A DNA stretch of 64,000 bases, taken from positions 496,001 through 560,000 of the forward strand of contig NZ_CP114902.1 in NCBI RefSeq assembly GCF_027497235.1. Direction: 5' to 3'. The notes under the pieces were generated by a model. That model was not told where the DNA came from. It made no database searches and saw only the letters and a program-made list of their open reading frames with translations. The translations under genes were made by a program, and so were the position numbers. This document shows, piece by piece, positions 50,539-60,124 of the stretch. Origin of the DNA: Micromonospora sp. WMMD1128 (GTDB taxonomy: Bacteria; Actinomycetota; Actinomycetes; Mycobacteriales; Micromonosporaceae). The stretch's first letter is position 1. The number at the start of each line of letters is the position of its first letter.

Positions 50539-51023
50539 GCGCGGGCGAAGGAAGCAGCATGACCGACATCACCGAGACCGAGGTCGCCCCCGAGGCCACC
50601 GAGGCGCCGGCGCCCGTCGCGCGCGCGCCCCGCGGTGACCGCCCGATCCAGACCGTGGGCCGTCGCAAGGAAGCCATCGTCCGGGTCCGGATCGTCCCCG
50701 GCAGCGGCAAGATCACCTGCAACGGTCGCGAACTCGAGGCCTACTTCCCGAGCAAGGTGCACCAGCAGCTCATCAAGGACCCGCTGGTCACCGCCGAGAA
50801 GCCCGAGTCGTTCGACGTGATCGCCAACCTGCGGGGCGGCGGCACCACCGGCCAGGCCGGCGCGCTGCGGCTCGCCATCGCCCGGGCGCTGATCGTCAAC
50901 GAGCCCGACGACCGCCCGGCCCTGAAGAAGGCCGGCTTCCTGACCCGTGACGCCCGGGTCAAGGAGAGCAAGAAGTACGGCCTCAAGAAGGCCCGTAAGG
51001 CTCCCCAGTACTCGAAGCGCTGA
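50535..51023 (+). CDS. rpsI: 30S ribosomal protein S9
   Basis: A 162-residue S9. The first 35 residues are an acidic, Ala/Glu-rich actinobacterial extension. The core has [39 protein letters not shown] and the invariant C-terminus RKAPQYSKR, whose Arg contacts P-site tRNA. The ATG at 50535 overlaps the rplM stop; a second ATG at 50559 may be the preferred start. Confidence 0.96.
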   Translation: MSAGEGSSMTDITETEVAPEATEAPAPVARAPRGDRPIQTVGRRKEAIVRVRIVPGSGKITCNGRELEAYFPSKVHQQLIKDPLVTAEKPESFDVIANLRGGGTTGQAGALRLAIARALIVNEPDDRPALKKAGFLTRDARVKESKKYGLKKARKAPQYSKR

Positions 51024-51052
51024 TCTCCAACAGCGTCTTGTACTTCTGACGG

Positions 51053-51094
51053 ACGGCCGGGTCCGCCTCCCTTCTGCGGGGGCGGCCCGGCCGT
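51053..51094 (+). terminator. Terminator hairpin after rpsI
   Basis: The arm ACGGCCGGGTCCGCC pairs with GGCGGCCCGGCCGT, with one bulged base and a 13-nt loop. It ends the rplM-rpsI transcript 46 nt before glmM. Confidence 0.75.
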
Positions 51095-51139
51095 TCCGCG
51101 TTTCTCTCCTCAACGGCAGTTCCACGGAGGTTGGCGGGT

Positions 51140-52495
51140 ATGGGCCGGTTGTTCGGCACGGACGGCGTACGCGGGCGGGCGAACGCGGATCTCACCCCGG
51201 AGTTGGCGCTCGCGGTCGCGGTCGCCGCGGCACACACGCTGGCCGAGACCGACCGGAGCCATCCGCCGCTCGCGGTGGTGGGCCGGGACACCCGGGCCAG
51301 CGGCGAGATGCTCGAAGCGGCGGTGGTCGCCGGCCTCACCAGCGCGGGCGCCAACGTGGTCCGGGTCGGCGTGCTGCCCACCCCGGCGGTGGCGTTCCTC
51401 ACCGCCGAGATCAAGGCCGACCTCGGCGTCATGCTCTCCGCCTCGCACAACCCGATGCCGGACAACGGCATCAAGCTCTTCGCCGCCGGCGGGCACAAAC
51501 TGCCCGACGAGATCGAGATGCGGATCGAGGCGGCCGTCGAGGCGAACGCCACCACCGCCTGGAAACGCCCGACCGGCGCCGGTGTGGGCCGGGTCAACGA
51601 CCTGCTCGACGGCGCCGACCACTACGTCCAGCACCTCGTCGGCACCGTGCCGCACCGCCTCGACGGGATCAAGGTCGTGGTCGACTGCGCCAACGGGGCG
51701 GCGGCCGACGTCGCCCCGGTGGCCTACCGGGAGGCCGGCGCCGAGGTGATCGCCATCCACGCCGAGCCGGACGGGCTCAACATCAACGACGGGTGCGGCT
51801 CCAACCACATCGAGGCGCTGCGCGCCGCGGTGGTCGAGCACGGCGCGCACCTCGGCCTCGCCCACGACGGCGACGCCGACAGGTGCGTCGCGGTCAGCGC
51901 CGACGGCACGGAGGTCGACGGCGACCAGGTGATGGCCATCCTCGCCCTGGCCATGCGCGACGCCGGCGAGCTGACCCAGGACACCCTGGTCGCCACCGTG
52001 ATGAGCAACCTCGGCCTGCGGCTGGCCATGTCCGCGCACGGCATCCGGTTGGTCGAGACCAAGGTCGGCGACAGGTACGTGCTGGAGGAGCTGCGCGCCT
52101 CCGGCCTGGCCCTGGGCGGCGAGCAGAGCGGCCACATCGTGCTGCCCGCGTTCGCCACCACGGGCGACGGCGTGCTCACCGGCCTGCACCTGATGGCCCG
52201 GATGGCCGCCACCGGCACCTCCCTGGCCGAGCTGGCCGCCGTGGTCACCAAGCTGCCCCAGGTGCTGATCAACGTGCCGGTCGGTGACCGTACCGTCGGC
52301 GCCGCCGCGCCGGCCGTCCGCGCCGAGGTCGAGCGGGCCGAGGCCGAACTGGGCGAGACCGGCCGGGTGCTGCTCCGCCCGTCCGGCACCGAGCCGCTGG
52401 TGCGGGTCATGGTCGAGGCGGCCACCGAGGCCACCGCGCGCGAGGTCGCCGAGCGCATCGCCGAGCAGGTCCGCTCCGCCAGCCCGGTCGCCTGA
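51140..52495 (+). CDS. glmM: Phosphoglucosamine mutase
   Basis: Converts glucosamine-6-phosphate to glucosamine-1-phosphate for peptidoglycan synthesis. The protein has 451 residues. The phosphorylated active-site Ser is S102 in LSASHNP, the metal-binding loop is HDGDADRC, and the sugar-binding motif is GGEQSGHI. The phosphate-binding loop near the C-terminus is [17 protein letters not shown] 51140 has CACGGAGG upstream. glmS, which makes its substrate, is 4 kb downstream. Confidence 0.97.
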   Translation: MGRLFGTDGVRGRANADLTPELALAVAVAAAHTLAETDRSHPPLAVVGRDTRASGEMLEAAVVAGLTSAGANVVRVGVLPTPAVAFLTAEIKADLGVMLSASHNPMPDNGIKLFAAGGHKLPDEIEMRIEAAVEANATTAWKRPTGAGVGRVNDLLDGADHYVQHLVGTVPHRLDGIKVVVDCANGAAADVAPVAYREAGAEVIAIHAEPDGLNINDGCGSNHIEALRAAVVEHGAHLGLAHDGDADRCVAVSADGTEVDGDQVMAILALAMRDAGELTQDTLVATVMSNLGLRLAMSAHGIRLVETKVGDRYVLEELRASGLALGGEQSGHIVLPAFATTGDGVLTGLHLMARMAATGTSLAELAAVVTKLPQVLINVPVGDRTVGAAAPAVRAEVERAEAELGETGRVLLRPSGTEPLVRVMVEAATEATAREVAERIAEQVRSASPVA

Positions 52496-52533
52496 CCAGT
52501 CCGGTCGCCTGACCAGCCCGGTCGCCTGGCCGG
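52483..52533 (+). repeat. Three 17-bp tandem units across the glmM stop
   Basis: The 17-mer CCCGGTCGCCTGACCAG occurs three times head to tail at 52483, 52500 and 52517, with small changes in the first base and last unit. The glmM stop codon lies in the first unit. Slippage could have shortened or lengthened the end of glmM. Confidence 0.7.
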
Positions 52534-52562
52534 TCCGGCGGCCCGGTCCGGCGATCCGCCGG

Positions 52563-53669
52563 TCAGGTCGTCGGCAGGCGGCGCAGGAAGCGGGCGGCCA
52601 GGTCGGTGACCGCGCCGGCGTCCAACTCCAGCGCCGGCCCGGCGACCGTCACCTCGGCCAGCGCCAGCCCCGGCACCTCGCTGTCCCGCCAGCCGCCGAC
52701 GAACCACGCCCGCTCCCGCTCGGCGAGCGCCAGGTTCGCCGCGTCGAGCACCGCCGCCGGGTACGGCAGCCAGAACCGGAACTGGTGGGTGTGCGGCGGG
52801 GTCGGATGCACCCGGGCGCCGGGCAGGGCGGCCAACGCCTCGGCCACCACCTTCGCGTGCCCCACGTATCCGCCGAGCCGGGGCAGCTCCCGCTCCAACC
52901 CGGCGAGCCCGGCGAGCGCCGCCGGCCACTGCTGGAACAGCGTGCCGCCGTAGCGGTGCCGCCAGGCGCGGGCATAGCGGACCAGGTCGGCGTCGCCGGC
53001 CAGCGCGGCGCCCGAGTGGCCGCCGAGGGACTTGTAGAACGAGACGTACGTGCTGTCGGCCAACGCCGCGATCTCGGCCGTCGAGTAGCCCAGATGAACC
53101 GTCGACTCCCAGAGCCGTGCGCCGTCGAAGTGCACCCGGGCGCCCCCGGCCCGGGCCGCCGCGACGACGGCGACCAGGTCGTCCCAGGTCGGCAGCACGA
53201 ACCCGGCGTCGCGCAGCGGCAACTCCAGCAGGAGCGTGCCGATCGGCTCGTCGAGCGTGGCCACCTCGTCGGCGCTCGGGTTGCGCGGCGCGGTCGTGGT
53301 GCGCACCGCCCGCACACCGGCCAGCAGCGCGTACGCCTCGCGTTCGCGCAGCAACGGGTGACTGAGCGGGTGCAGGCCCACCCCCGACCGGCCGGTCGCC
53401 TCCGCGCCGTAACGCATGACGACCTGCTGGGCCATCGTGCCGGAGGGGAACAGCACGGCCGCCTCCGTGCCGAGCAGCCCGGCCACCCGCGCCTCCAGCT
53501 CCGCGACCGGGCCGCCCTCGCCGTAGACGTCGGGCAGGTCGTCACCGGCCACCGCGCCGAGCGCCGCCACCTGCTCCCGCACCGATTCCGGACGTACGCC
53601 GGAGAGCATCGTGTCGCAGCCGCGCTGGGCGGCCAGCCGGCGCAGCCGCTCCGCGTACCCGTCGCTCAC
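52563..53669 (-). CDS. Low-specificity threonine aldolase-like PLP enzyme
   Basis: A 368-residue fold-type I PLP protein of the threonine aldolase family. Features are VYGEGGPVAELEARVAGLLG, VHFDGARLWES (cofactor Asp) and the PLP lysine in SFYKSLGGHSGAAL. The C-terminal domain ends DLAARFLRRLPTT. It cleaves beta-hydroxy amino acids such as threonine to glycine plus aldehyde. The GTG at 53669 overlaps the aminotransferase stop, so both form one leftward unit. Confidence 0.87.
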   Translation of the reverse strand: MSDGYAERLRRLAAQRGCDTMLSGVRPESVREQVAALGAVAGDDLPDVYGEGGPVAELEARVAGLLGTEAAVLFPSGTMAQQVVMRYGAEATGRSGVGLHPLSHPLLREREAYALLAGVRAVRTTTAPRNPSADEVATLDEPIGTLLLELPLRDAGFVLPTWDDLVAVVAAARAGGARVHFDGARLWESTVHLGYSTAEIAALADSTYVSFYKSLGGHSGAALAGDADLVRYARAWRHRYGGTLFQQWPAALAGLAGLERELPRLGGYVGHAKVVAEALAALPGARVHPTPPHTHQFRFWLPYPAAVLDAANLALAERERAWFVGGWRDSEVPGLALAEVTVAGPALELDAGAVTDLAARFLRRLPTT

Positions 53670-54853
53670 CCGTCCGCCCCGAGCCGGCGCAGCCGGGTCA
53701 CCGCCTCGGCGAGCACCTCCGGCCGCTTGCAGAACGCGAACCGGACCAGCGTGCGACCCGCCGCCACGTCGTCGTAGAAGACCTGCGTCGGCACCGCCAC
53801 CACCCCGCACCGTTCCGGCAGGGACCGGCAGAACTCCACCCCGTCCCGCCCGCCGAGCGGGGTGACGTCGGCGGTGACGAAGTAGGTGCCCTCCGGCGTG
53901 AGCACCCCGAACCCGGCGTCGGCCAGCCCGGCGACGAGTTGGTCCCGCCGGCGTCGCAGGTCGTCGGCGAAACCGGCGAAGTAGGCGTCCGGCAGGCCGA
54001 GCGCCACCGCCACGGCCGGTTGCAGCGGGCCCGCGTTGACGAACGTGAGGAACTGCTTCACCCGCAGCACCGCCGCGACGAGCGACGCCGGGCCGCTCAC
54101 CCAGCCGACCTTCCAGCCGGTGCAGGAGAACGTCTTGCCCGCCGAGGACACCCGCAGGGTGCGCGCCCACATCCCCGGCAGCGTGGCCAGCGGCACGTGC
54201 GGCGCGGCGGCGTCGGCGAACACGAGGTGCTCGTAGACCTCGTCGGTGACCGCGTACGTGTCGTGCTCCCGGCACAACTCGGCGACCAGGGCCAACTCGT
54301 CGGCGGTGAACACCTTCCCGGTCGGGTTGTGCGGCGAGTTCAGCAGCACCAGCCGGGTCCGCGGCCCGAACGCGGCGCGCAGCTCGGCCGGGTCGAAGGC
54401 GTACCGGCCGTCCGGGCCCGGGCGCAGCGTCACCGGGCGGCGCACCGCGCCGGCCAGCGCGATCGAGGCGGCGTACGAGTCGTAGTACGGCTCGAAGCAG
54501 ACCACCTCGTCACCCGGCTCGCAGAGCGCGAGGATGCTCGCCGCGATCGCCTCCGTCGCGCCGGCGGTCACCACGATCTCGCCGTCCGGGTCGTACTCCA
54601 GGCCCCAGAACCGGCGCTGGTGGGCCGCAACGGCCGCGCGCAACGCCGGGATCCCCGGCCCCGGCGGGTACTGGTTGTGACCGGTCCGCAGCGCCTCGGC
54701 GGCGGCGGCGAGCATCTCCGGCGGGCCGTCGGTGTCCGGGAAGCCCTGCCCCAGGTTGACCGCGCCGGTGCGCACGGCCAACGCCGACATCTCGGCGAAG
54801 ATGGTGGTGCCGAACGGCCGCATGCGGGCCACCAGCGGATCCGTCGTCGTCAC
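53666..54853 (-). CDS. Class I/II pyridoxal-phosphate aminotransferase
   Basis: A 395-residue aminotransferase: VNLGQGFPDTDGPPEML, LLNSPHNPTGKVF, YAVTDEVYEHLVF, and the Schiff-base lysine in SSAGKTFSCTGWKVGW. C-terminal Arg lies in RFAFCKRP. It resembles the DapC/kynurenine aminotransferase group; the substrate is not fixed. The GTG at 54853 lies 7 nt after TAGGCT, suggesting a leaderless transcript. It is coupled to the threonine aldolase-like gene. Confidence 0.9.
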   Translation of the reverse strand: MTTTDPLVARMRPFGTTIFAEMSALAVRTGAVNLGQGFPDTDGPPEMLAAAAEALRTGHNQYPPGPGIPALRAAVAAHQRRFWGLEYDPDGEIVVTAGATEAIAASILALCEPGDEVVCFEPYYDSYAASIALAGAVRRPVTLRPGPDGRYAFDPAELRAAFGPRTRLVLLNSPHNPTGKVFTADELALVAELCREHDTYAVTDEVYEHLVFADAAAPHVPLATLPGMWARTLRVSSAGKTFSCTGWKVGWVSGPASLVAAVLRVKQFLTFVNAGPLQPAVAVALGLPDAYFAGFADDLRRRRDQLVAGLADAGFGVLTPEGTYFVTADVTPLGGRDGVEFCRSLPERCGVVAVPTQVFYDDVAAGRTLVRFAFCKRPEVLAEAVTRLRRLGADG

Positions 54854-54860
54854 GGCGGCC

Positions 54861-54866
54861 AGCCTA
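54861..54866 (-). promoter_or_regulatory. Leaderless-type -10 box of the aminotransferase
   Basis: TAGGCT on the minus strand is exactly 7 nt before the GTG at 54853. Confidence 0.55.
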
Positions 54867-54884
54867 CGGCCCGTCTCCGGCCCC

Positions 54885-55901
54885 TCACCAGCCGAAGCAG
54901 GACGCCATCCCGCCCGTTGCGCTCGAATCCCGGGACACGACCTTCCCGTCCACGGTGATCCGGCAACTCACCCCGTCGCGCTGCTGGTCATCGGGAATGG
55001 CGACGATCTGCACCTGTTTCCGGTCGTTCGCGGTGAACGCCAGCCGCCACGGTGGCTGCATCCCGTTCACGGTGAGGAAGTCGCCGTTGGCGTCGTAGAA
55101 CTCGACGTTCGCCGCTCCCGTGCCGGTGATCTCGTACACCACCGTGAACCGGCCACGCCCGGCGGACGGTGTGGTGGCCGGGACCACCGGCGTTTCGGTC
55201 GGCTCGTCGGTGAATCCGCCGGGTCCGTCCGGCCAGCCCGGCTCCCCGGACCCGTCGACGAACGGCGGCTCGTACGGCTCCCCGGACGTGACCGACCCCT
55301 CGCTGAAGCTGCCAAGCATGCCCAGGCCGACGCACCCGCAGACGGCAAGCACCAGCGCGACGACCGCCGCGATGACCACGCCGAGCACCCAGCCCGCGCC
55401 CGACCGGCGCGGCGTCCCCCCGGGGTACGCGAACGGCGGCGGATATGGTCCCGGCGGATACGGTCCAGATGGGTAGGGCGCGGGCGGATACGGTCCGGGC
55501 TGGTGGGGCGCGGGCGGATACGGTCCGGGCTGGTGGGGCGCGGGCGGATACGGTCCGGGCTGGTGGGGCGCGGGCGGATACGGTCCGGGCTGGTGGGGCG
55601 CGGGCGGATACGCGGCCGGTGGCCATCCCGGCGTGTCCGGAGTCGGCTGTCCGGTGGTGCGGGCCTGTCCTTCGACGCCGGCTTGGCCGGTGGCGCCGCC
55701 TGCCTGTCCGCTCGTGCCGGCCCCGGGCGTCCAGGGGGTCGGCTCCCAGGGCGTCGGTGTCCATGGCGCGGGCGGCGCCCAGGGCTGCGGCGCGGCCAGC
55801 GGGTCCGGCGGCGTCCAGGTGGCGGGCTCGCCGGAGAGCGGCGGCGCCGTCGGGTCACTCGGCCTGGGGGTCGGCTCGGGGGTGGGGGCCGTCTCGGACA
55901 T
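54885..55901 (-). CDS. Pro-rich membrane protein with MmpS-like external domain
   Basis: A 338-residue protein. The first 180 residues are Pro/Gly/Ala-rich and include five repeats of about ten residues (PYPPAPHQPG) encoded by a 30-bp minisatellite. One transmembrane helix (GWVLGVVIAAVVALVLAVC) lies at about 183-205. The external domain resembles MmpS-type accessory domains: FTVVYEITGTGAANVEFYDA, then LTVNGMQPPWRLAF and two cysteines near the C-terminus (VSCRIT and ASCFGW). No MmpL partner is nearby. Confidence 0.82.
   Translation of the reverse strand: MSETAPTPEPTPRPSDPTAPPLSGEPATWTPPDPLAAPQPWAPPAPWTPTPWEPTPWTPGAGTSGQAGGATGQAGVEGQARTTGQPTPDTPGWPPAAYPPAPHQPGPYPPAPHQPGPYPPAPHQPGPYPPAPHQPGPYPPAPYPSGPYPPGPYPPPFAYPGGTPRRSGAGWVLGVVIAAVVALVLAVCGCVGLGMLGSFSEGSVTSGEPYEPPFVDGSGEPGWPDGPGGFTDEPTETPVVPATTPSAGRGRFTVVYEITGTGAANVEFYDANGDFLTVNGMQPPWRLAFTANDRKQVQIVAIPDDQQRDGVSCRITVDGKVVSRDSSATGGMASCFGW
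55471..55620. repeat. 30-bp minisatellite, five units
   Basis: Units start at 55471, 55501, 55531, 55561 and 55591. The central units are nearly identical copies containing GGCGGATACGGTCCGGGC. They lie in frame in the MmpS-like gene and encode its PYPPAPHQPG repeats. Confidence 0.9.
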
Positions 55902-56043
55902 CGGCTCAGCTCACAGGGGTACGGCGGCGGGCGACCGCGGAGGGATGGACCCCGGGGATGCCGCCCGGGCCCTCAATGTAGGGCGTGCAAGCCATCCCCG
56001 CGCCCCCGCCCGCCCGGCGACCGCTTCACCTCGCCCCGTCGGA

Positions 56044-56090
56044 GATCTTGGAAGGTAACGGCCCCTCCCGGGGCCGAAATCTTCCAAGTC
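56044..56090. repeat. 22-bp-arm palindrome with a TCCC loop
   Basis: GATCTTGGAAG-GTAAC-GGCCCC is followed by TCCC and GGGGCC-GAAAT-CTTCCAAG. The 8-bp outer and 6-bp inner stems are perfect. It shares its architecture and ends with the element at 20500-20547. Confidence 0.75.
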
Positions 56091-56198
56091 ACCTGGTCTC
56101 GTCGGGACGCCGCGCAGGCGTGAAAACGGGCAACCGGCCGCACGGTGGCCTGCTCTCCGGCCGGGTCTCGTGCGAGGAAGCGCGGGCGGTGATCGTTT

Positions 56199-56280
56199 GG
56201 CCATGATCAACACCAGTTCGGTGAAGTGGGGGCATCGCCGGTGGTCGGATACCGCCACATCACCGAACTGGCGTCCGGCC
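56199..56280. repeat. Dispersed palindromic element, copy C
   Basis: Arms CCAGTTCGGTGAAGTGG (56213-56229) continuing to GGGGCATC, and GATACCGCCACATCACCGAA continuing to CTGG (56248-56271). Outer sequences are GGCCATGATCA and GCGTCCGGCC. It is the reverse orientation of copy B (23699-23778). Confidence 0.75.
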
Positions 56281-56542
56281 TACCGACGTCTCCCGAGCAC
56301 CGGGGGCATCAAGACGGCCAAACGGGTGCAAGCTGAGTCTGTTTACCGGTCAGATCCGTCGAGGCGGCTGGACGAAACGGACGGTGAGGGACCAATCGCT
56401 TGAGGTGGGTGTTGTGGGGAGGTGCGGCAAAGGAGATCGCGCTGGGTGATTTGTCTGCCGGGTGGGGCGATGTTGATCGGTTCGCTCATGCTTGGTGATC
56501 GATGACCCGCCTTCCGCGCACGCACGATGAGCGAAACTCGGC

Positions 56543-56548
56543 TAGGCT
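56543..56548 (+). promoter_or_regulatory. Leaderless-type -10 box of glmS
   Basis: TAGGCT lies 7 nt before the ATG at 56556. No Shine-Dalgarno sequence precedes the ATG. Confidence 0.55.
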
Positions 56549-56555
56549 GCGAACC

Positions 56556-58469
56556 ATGTGTGGAATCGTGGGTTACGCCGGTGCGCGCCCGGCGCTCGGC
56601 ATCGTGCTCGACGGACTGCGGCGGCTGGAATACCGCGGCTACGACTCGGCCGGAGTCGCCGTGGTCTGCGACGACGAGCTGCTGACCGAGAAGAAGGCCG
56701 GCAAGCTGGCCAACCTGGAGAAGGTTCTCTCCGAGCGGGCCGCCGACAACCCCGAGGACTGCGCCGCCAGCCCGATCGGCATCGGCGACGGCACCACCGG
56801 CATCGGCCACACCCGATGGGCCACGCACGGCGGGCCGACCGACCGCAACGCCCACCCGCACCTCTCCCCGGACGGCCGGGTCGCGGTCATCCACAACGGC
56901 ATCATCGAGAACTTCGCGAAGCTCCGCGGCGAGCTGGAGGACGAGGGCGTCGAGTTCGCCAGCGACACCGACACCGAGTGCGCCGCACACCTGATCGCCC
57001 GTGCGCTCGCCGATCTGCGGTCGGCCGGTGAAGCCGACGGCCCGCAGTTGCTCGCGTCCGCCATGCGGGTGGTCTGCGGGCGACTCGAAGGGGCGTTCAC
57101 CCTGCTCGCCGTGGACGCGGCCATCCCCGGCGCGGTGGTCGGCGCCCGGCGCAACTCGCCGCTCGTGGTGGGCCGGGGCGACGGCGAGAACTACCTCGCC
57201 AGTGACGTGGCGGCGTTCATCGAGCACACCCGGGACGCGGTCGAGCTGGGGCAGGACCAGATCGTCCTGATCACCGGTGACAGCATCGAGATCACCGACT
57301 TCGCCGGCCAGCCCGCGACCGGCAAGGACTTCCACATCGACTGGGACTCGTCAGCCGCCGAGAAGGGCGGCTACGACTGGTTCATGCTCAAGGAGATCGA
57401 GGAGCAGCCGCAGGCCATCGCCGACACGCTGCTCGGCCGGCTCACCGAGAGCGGCGAGATCGCGCTCGACGAGGTCCGCCTCAGCGAGCAGGACCTGCGC
57501 GACGTCGACAAGATCTTCATCGTCGCCTGCGGCACCTCCTACCACGCCGGCCTGGTCGCCAAGTACGCCATCGAGCACTGGACCCGGATCCCCTGCGAGG
57601 TGGAGCTGGCAAGCGAGTTCCGCTACCGCGACCCGGTGCTCGACCGCTCCACCCTGATCGTGGTGATCTCGCAGTCCGGCGAGACCATGGACACACTGAT
57701 GGCGCTGCGCCACGCCAAGGAGCAGAAGGCCCGCGTGCTGGCGGTCTGCAACACCAACGGCTCGACCATCCCGCGCGAGTCCGACGCGGTGCTCTACACA
57801 CACGGCGGCCCGGAGATCGCGGTCGCCTCCACCAAGGCGTTCCTCACCCAGGTCGTCGCCTGCTATCTGATCGGGCTGCATCTGGCCCAGGTGCGGGGCA
57901 TCAAGTTCGCCGACGAGGTGGGCGCGGTGGTGTCCCAGCTCCAGGACATGCCGGGCAAGCTGCGCGAGCTGCTGGACCGGATCGAGCCGGTCCGCGAGCT
58001 CGGCCGCGAGTTGAAGTCCGAGCCGACCGTGCTGTTCATCGGCCGGCACGTGGGCTACCCGGTCGCCCTGGAAGGTGCCCTGAAGCTCAAGGAGTTGGCG
58101 TACATGCACGCCGAGGGCTTCGCCGCCGGCGAGCTGAAGCACGGCCCGATCTCGCTGATCGACAAGGGCACGCCGGTGATCTGCATCGTGCCGTCCCCGG
58201 TCGGCCGGGGCATGCTGCACGACAAGGTCGTCTCCAACATCCAGGAGGTGCGCGCCCGGGGCGCCCGCACGATCGTGATCGCCGAGGAGGGCGACCAGGC
58301 GGTGGTCCGTTACGCCGACCATCTGATCTACGTGCCGCGTACGCCGACGCTGCTCGCGCCGCTGGTGACCACCGTGCCGCTCCAGGTGCTCGCGGCCGAG
58401 ATCGCCGCGGCCCGCGGACACGACGTCGACCAGCCCCGGAACCTCGCCAAGTCGGTCACGGTCGAGTAG
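56556..58469 (+). CDS. glmS: Glutamine-fructose-6-phosphate aminotransferase (isomerizing)
   Basis: Makes glucosamine-6-phosphate from fructose-6-phosphate and glutamine. The protein has 637 residues. The glutaminase domain begins with catalytic Cys2 (MCGIVGYAGARPA), followed by GHTRWATHGGPTDRNAHPH and HNGIIENF. Two SIS domains carry SQSGETMDTL, HAEGFAAGELKHGPISLID and the conserved end PRNLAKSVTVE. ATG 56556 places Cys2 correctly; an upstream in-frame ATG at 56502 would bury it. Confidence 0.97.
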   Translation: MCGIVGYAGARPALGIVLDGLRRLEYRGYDSAGVAVVCDDELLTEKKAGKLANLEKVLSERAADNPEDCAASPIGIGDGTTGIGHTRWATHGGPTDRNAHPHLSPDGRVAVIHNGIIENFAKLRGELEDEGVEFASDTDTECAAHLIARALADLRSAGEADGPQLLASAMRVVCGRLEGAFTLLAVDAAIPGAVVGARRNSPLVVGRGDGENYLASDVAAFIEHTRDAVELGQDQIVLITGDSIEITDFAGQPATGKDFHIDWDSSAAEKGGYDWFMLKEIEEQPQAIADTLLGRLTESGEIALDEVRLSEQDLRDVDKIFIVACGTSYHAGLVAKYAIEHWTRIPCEVELASEFRYRDPVLDRSTLIVVISQSGETMDTLMALRHAKEQKARVLAVCNTNGSTIPRESDAVLYTHGGPEIAVASTKAFLTQVVACYLIGLHLAQVRGIKFADEVGAVVSQLQDMPGKLRELLDRIEPVRELGRELKSEPTVLFIGRHVGYPVALEGALKLKELAYMHAEGFAAGELKHGPISLIDKGTPVICIVPSPVGRGMLHDKVVSNIQEVRARGARTIVIAEEGDQAVVRYADHLIYVPRTPTLLAPLVTTVPLQVLAAEIAAARGHDVDQPRNLAKSVTVE

Positions 58470-58477
58470 CTCGGATC

Positions 58478-58507
58478 GACGCCCGGCACGGAGCGGGCCC
58501 CGGCGTC
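58478..58507. terminator. Hairpin between convergent glmS and hydrolase genes
   Basis: GACGCC at 58478 and GGCGTC at 58502 form the base of an imperfect stem (CCGG with CCGG inside). It lies between two convergent genes and overlaps the end of neither. Confidence 0.5.
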
Positions 58508-60124
58508 TCACCGGCCCAGCACGATCCGCGCCATCCCGTCCAGGGCCGGGTTGTCGGCATCCCAGTAGCCGGTGTGGCCGTGCCCTGCGCTCGGGAAGCG
58601 CCGGCCACCGAAGCCCGGCGCGCTCGGGTCTGCGCCGAACCAGAGCCGGTCGGAGTGCGGGTCCAGCACGGCCAGCGCCGGCCCGAGCGGCGTGCCGGCC
58701 AGCACGGCCCGGCGGGCCAGCTCGTCCGGCTGGCGGACGAGCCGGATCACGTCGTCCGGCGCGGTCGACGCCCAGACCTGCCCGGCCGGCATCCGCAGCT
58801 CGGTGGCGTGGTCGACGCCGACCCCGGGCGACCCGACGAAGACCAGCGCGTCCGCGCCCAGCCCGTGGTCGCGAGCGGCGGCGCCGACCACGAGCGAGCC
58901 GTAGCTGTGCCCGAGCACGGTCTGCCGGGCCGGCGACCCCTCGTGCGTGGCCCGCAGCCCCTCCTGGAACCGGTGCAGGGCCGGCCCGGCGTCCTCGGCC
59001 TGCCGGGCGCCGGCCGCCTCGGTGAGGAAGTCCGGCGCGTCGTAGTCCAGCCAGAGCACCGCCGCCGTCTCCTCGCCCGGCCCGATCGCCGCGCACCGGT
59101 CCAGCACCCGGGCGGCCCGGCCCAACTCGGCCGGCGCGTCGGCCAGGTCCGCGGTCATGCCGGGGACGTAGGTCAGCACCGCGCCGGCCCGGTCCGGGTT
59201 GCCGAGCGCCACCATCGCCCGCCCGTCCCCGGCGAGGTCGAGCCCCAGCAGGTACGCCCGCGGCGCGGACGGCGTCGCCAGCCGCTCACCCAGCCCGTCC
59301 AGGCCGCGTAGCGCCGCCTCCACCCCGGCCAGCCGAGCACGCCGGGTCACCTCGAACGGACCTGCCGGCAGCGGACGTAGCAGGGCGAGGCGGCGAGCGA
59401 GCAGCTCCTGACGCCGGTCGGCGAGCAACAGCCGGTTGGCCCGGTCACGCGCGGCGGCCGGCACCCCGTCCAGGCGGCCCACCCGGCCCGGCTCGTGCCC
59501 GACCAGCCACCGCTGCTCGGCCGGGCTCAGACCGGTCCACCAGCGGCGCACCTCGACCGGCCCGGCTCCGGGCCCCGGCCGCCAGCCGGGTGGGACGCTC
59601 ACCCACCCGGTCACCGCCGCCGTGGCGATCTCCGCCAGCCGGCCGGTCGCCTCCCGATCCGCCGCGCCCGCCAGGGCCAGCGCACGGCGGATCCCGGCCT
59701 GCGCCTGAACCACCGCGGGCCCGGCCCGGTCGACGGGCCGGGCCGGGTCGGGCCGGACGGCGCCGGTGCGGTCCACGGACAGGCCACCGGTCTCGGCGCG
59801 GGCCACCTCGGCGCCGAGCCGGGCCTTCGCCGCGCCCACCCGGGCGGCGAACTCGGCGAGCGCCTGGTCGATCTCGAACAGGGCGGGCAGCCCGTCGGTG
59901 AGCGCGGTGCGCAACTCGGCGAGACGCCGCTGGGCGGCCGTCGAGGCGGCGCCGGACCAGCCCGACCGGAGGTCGCCGGCCCGGGCGGTCAGCCCGTCGG
60001 CCCGACGGCGCACCGGGTCGACGAGCCCGCGCCAGGCCGCTCCGGTGGCGAGCCAGGCGCCCGGATCCGCCCGCCACAGCTGCGCGTAGCCGACCGGACC
60101 CGCGCGGACGCCGTCGCCGCTCAT
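58508..60124 (-). CDS. DUF1023 alpha/beta hydrolase with helical N-terminal domain
   Basis: A 538-residue protein. The N-terminal 250 residues are helical and WXG100-like in composition, with Trp-Gly-type turns (LRSGWSGAASTAAQRRLAEL). The C-terminal part is a DUF1023 alpha/beta hydrolase: VLTYVPGMTADL, LWLDYDAP, nucleophile elbow TVLGHSYGSLVVG, and a late His in SAGHGHTGYWD. Such proteins are often exported or cell-surface esterase-like proteins in actinobacteria. ATG 60124 overlaps the small upstream gene stop. Confidence 0.83.
   Translation of the reverse strand: MSGDGVRAGPVGYAQLWRADPGAWLATGAAWRGLVDPVRRRADGLTARAGDLRSGWSGAASTAAQRRLAELRTALTDGLPALFEIDQALAEFAARVGAAKARLGAEVARAETGGLSVDRTGAVRPDPARPVDRAGPAVVQAQAGIRRALALAGAADREATGRLAEIATAAVTGWVSVPPGWRPGPGAGPVEVRRWWTGLSPAEQRWLVGHEPGRVGRLDGVPAAARDRANRLLLADRRQELLARRLALLRPLPAGPFEVTRRARLAGVEAALRGLDGLGERLATPSAPRAYLLGLDLAGDGRAMVALGNPDRAGAVLTYVPGMTADLADAPAELGRAARVLDRCAAIGPGEETAAVLWLDYDAPDFLTEAAGARQAEDAGPALHRFQEGLRATHEGSPARQTVLGHSYGSLVVGAAARDHGLGADALVFVGSPGVGVDHATELRMPAGQVWASTAPDDVIRLVRQPDELARRAVLAGTPLGPALAVLDPHSDRLWFGADPSAPGFGGRRFPSAGHGHTGYWDADNPALDGMARIVLGR

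Larger units (their letters stand above)
55902..56555. other. Repeat-rich gap between MmpS-like gene and glmS
   Basis: 654 nt without a gene that I can support. It holds two palindromic elements (56044-56090 and 56199-56280). Promoters for both flanking genes must lie at its ends; only the TAGGCT box before glmS is clear. The remainder shows nothing recognisable. Confidence 0.6.
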
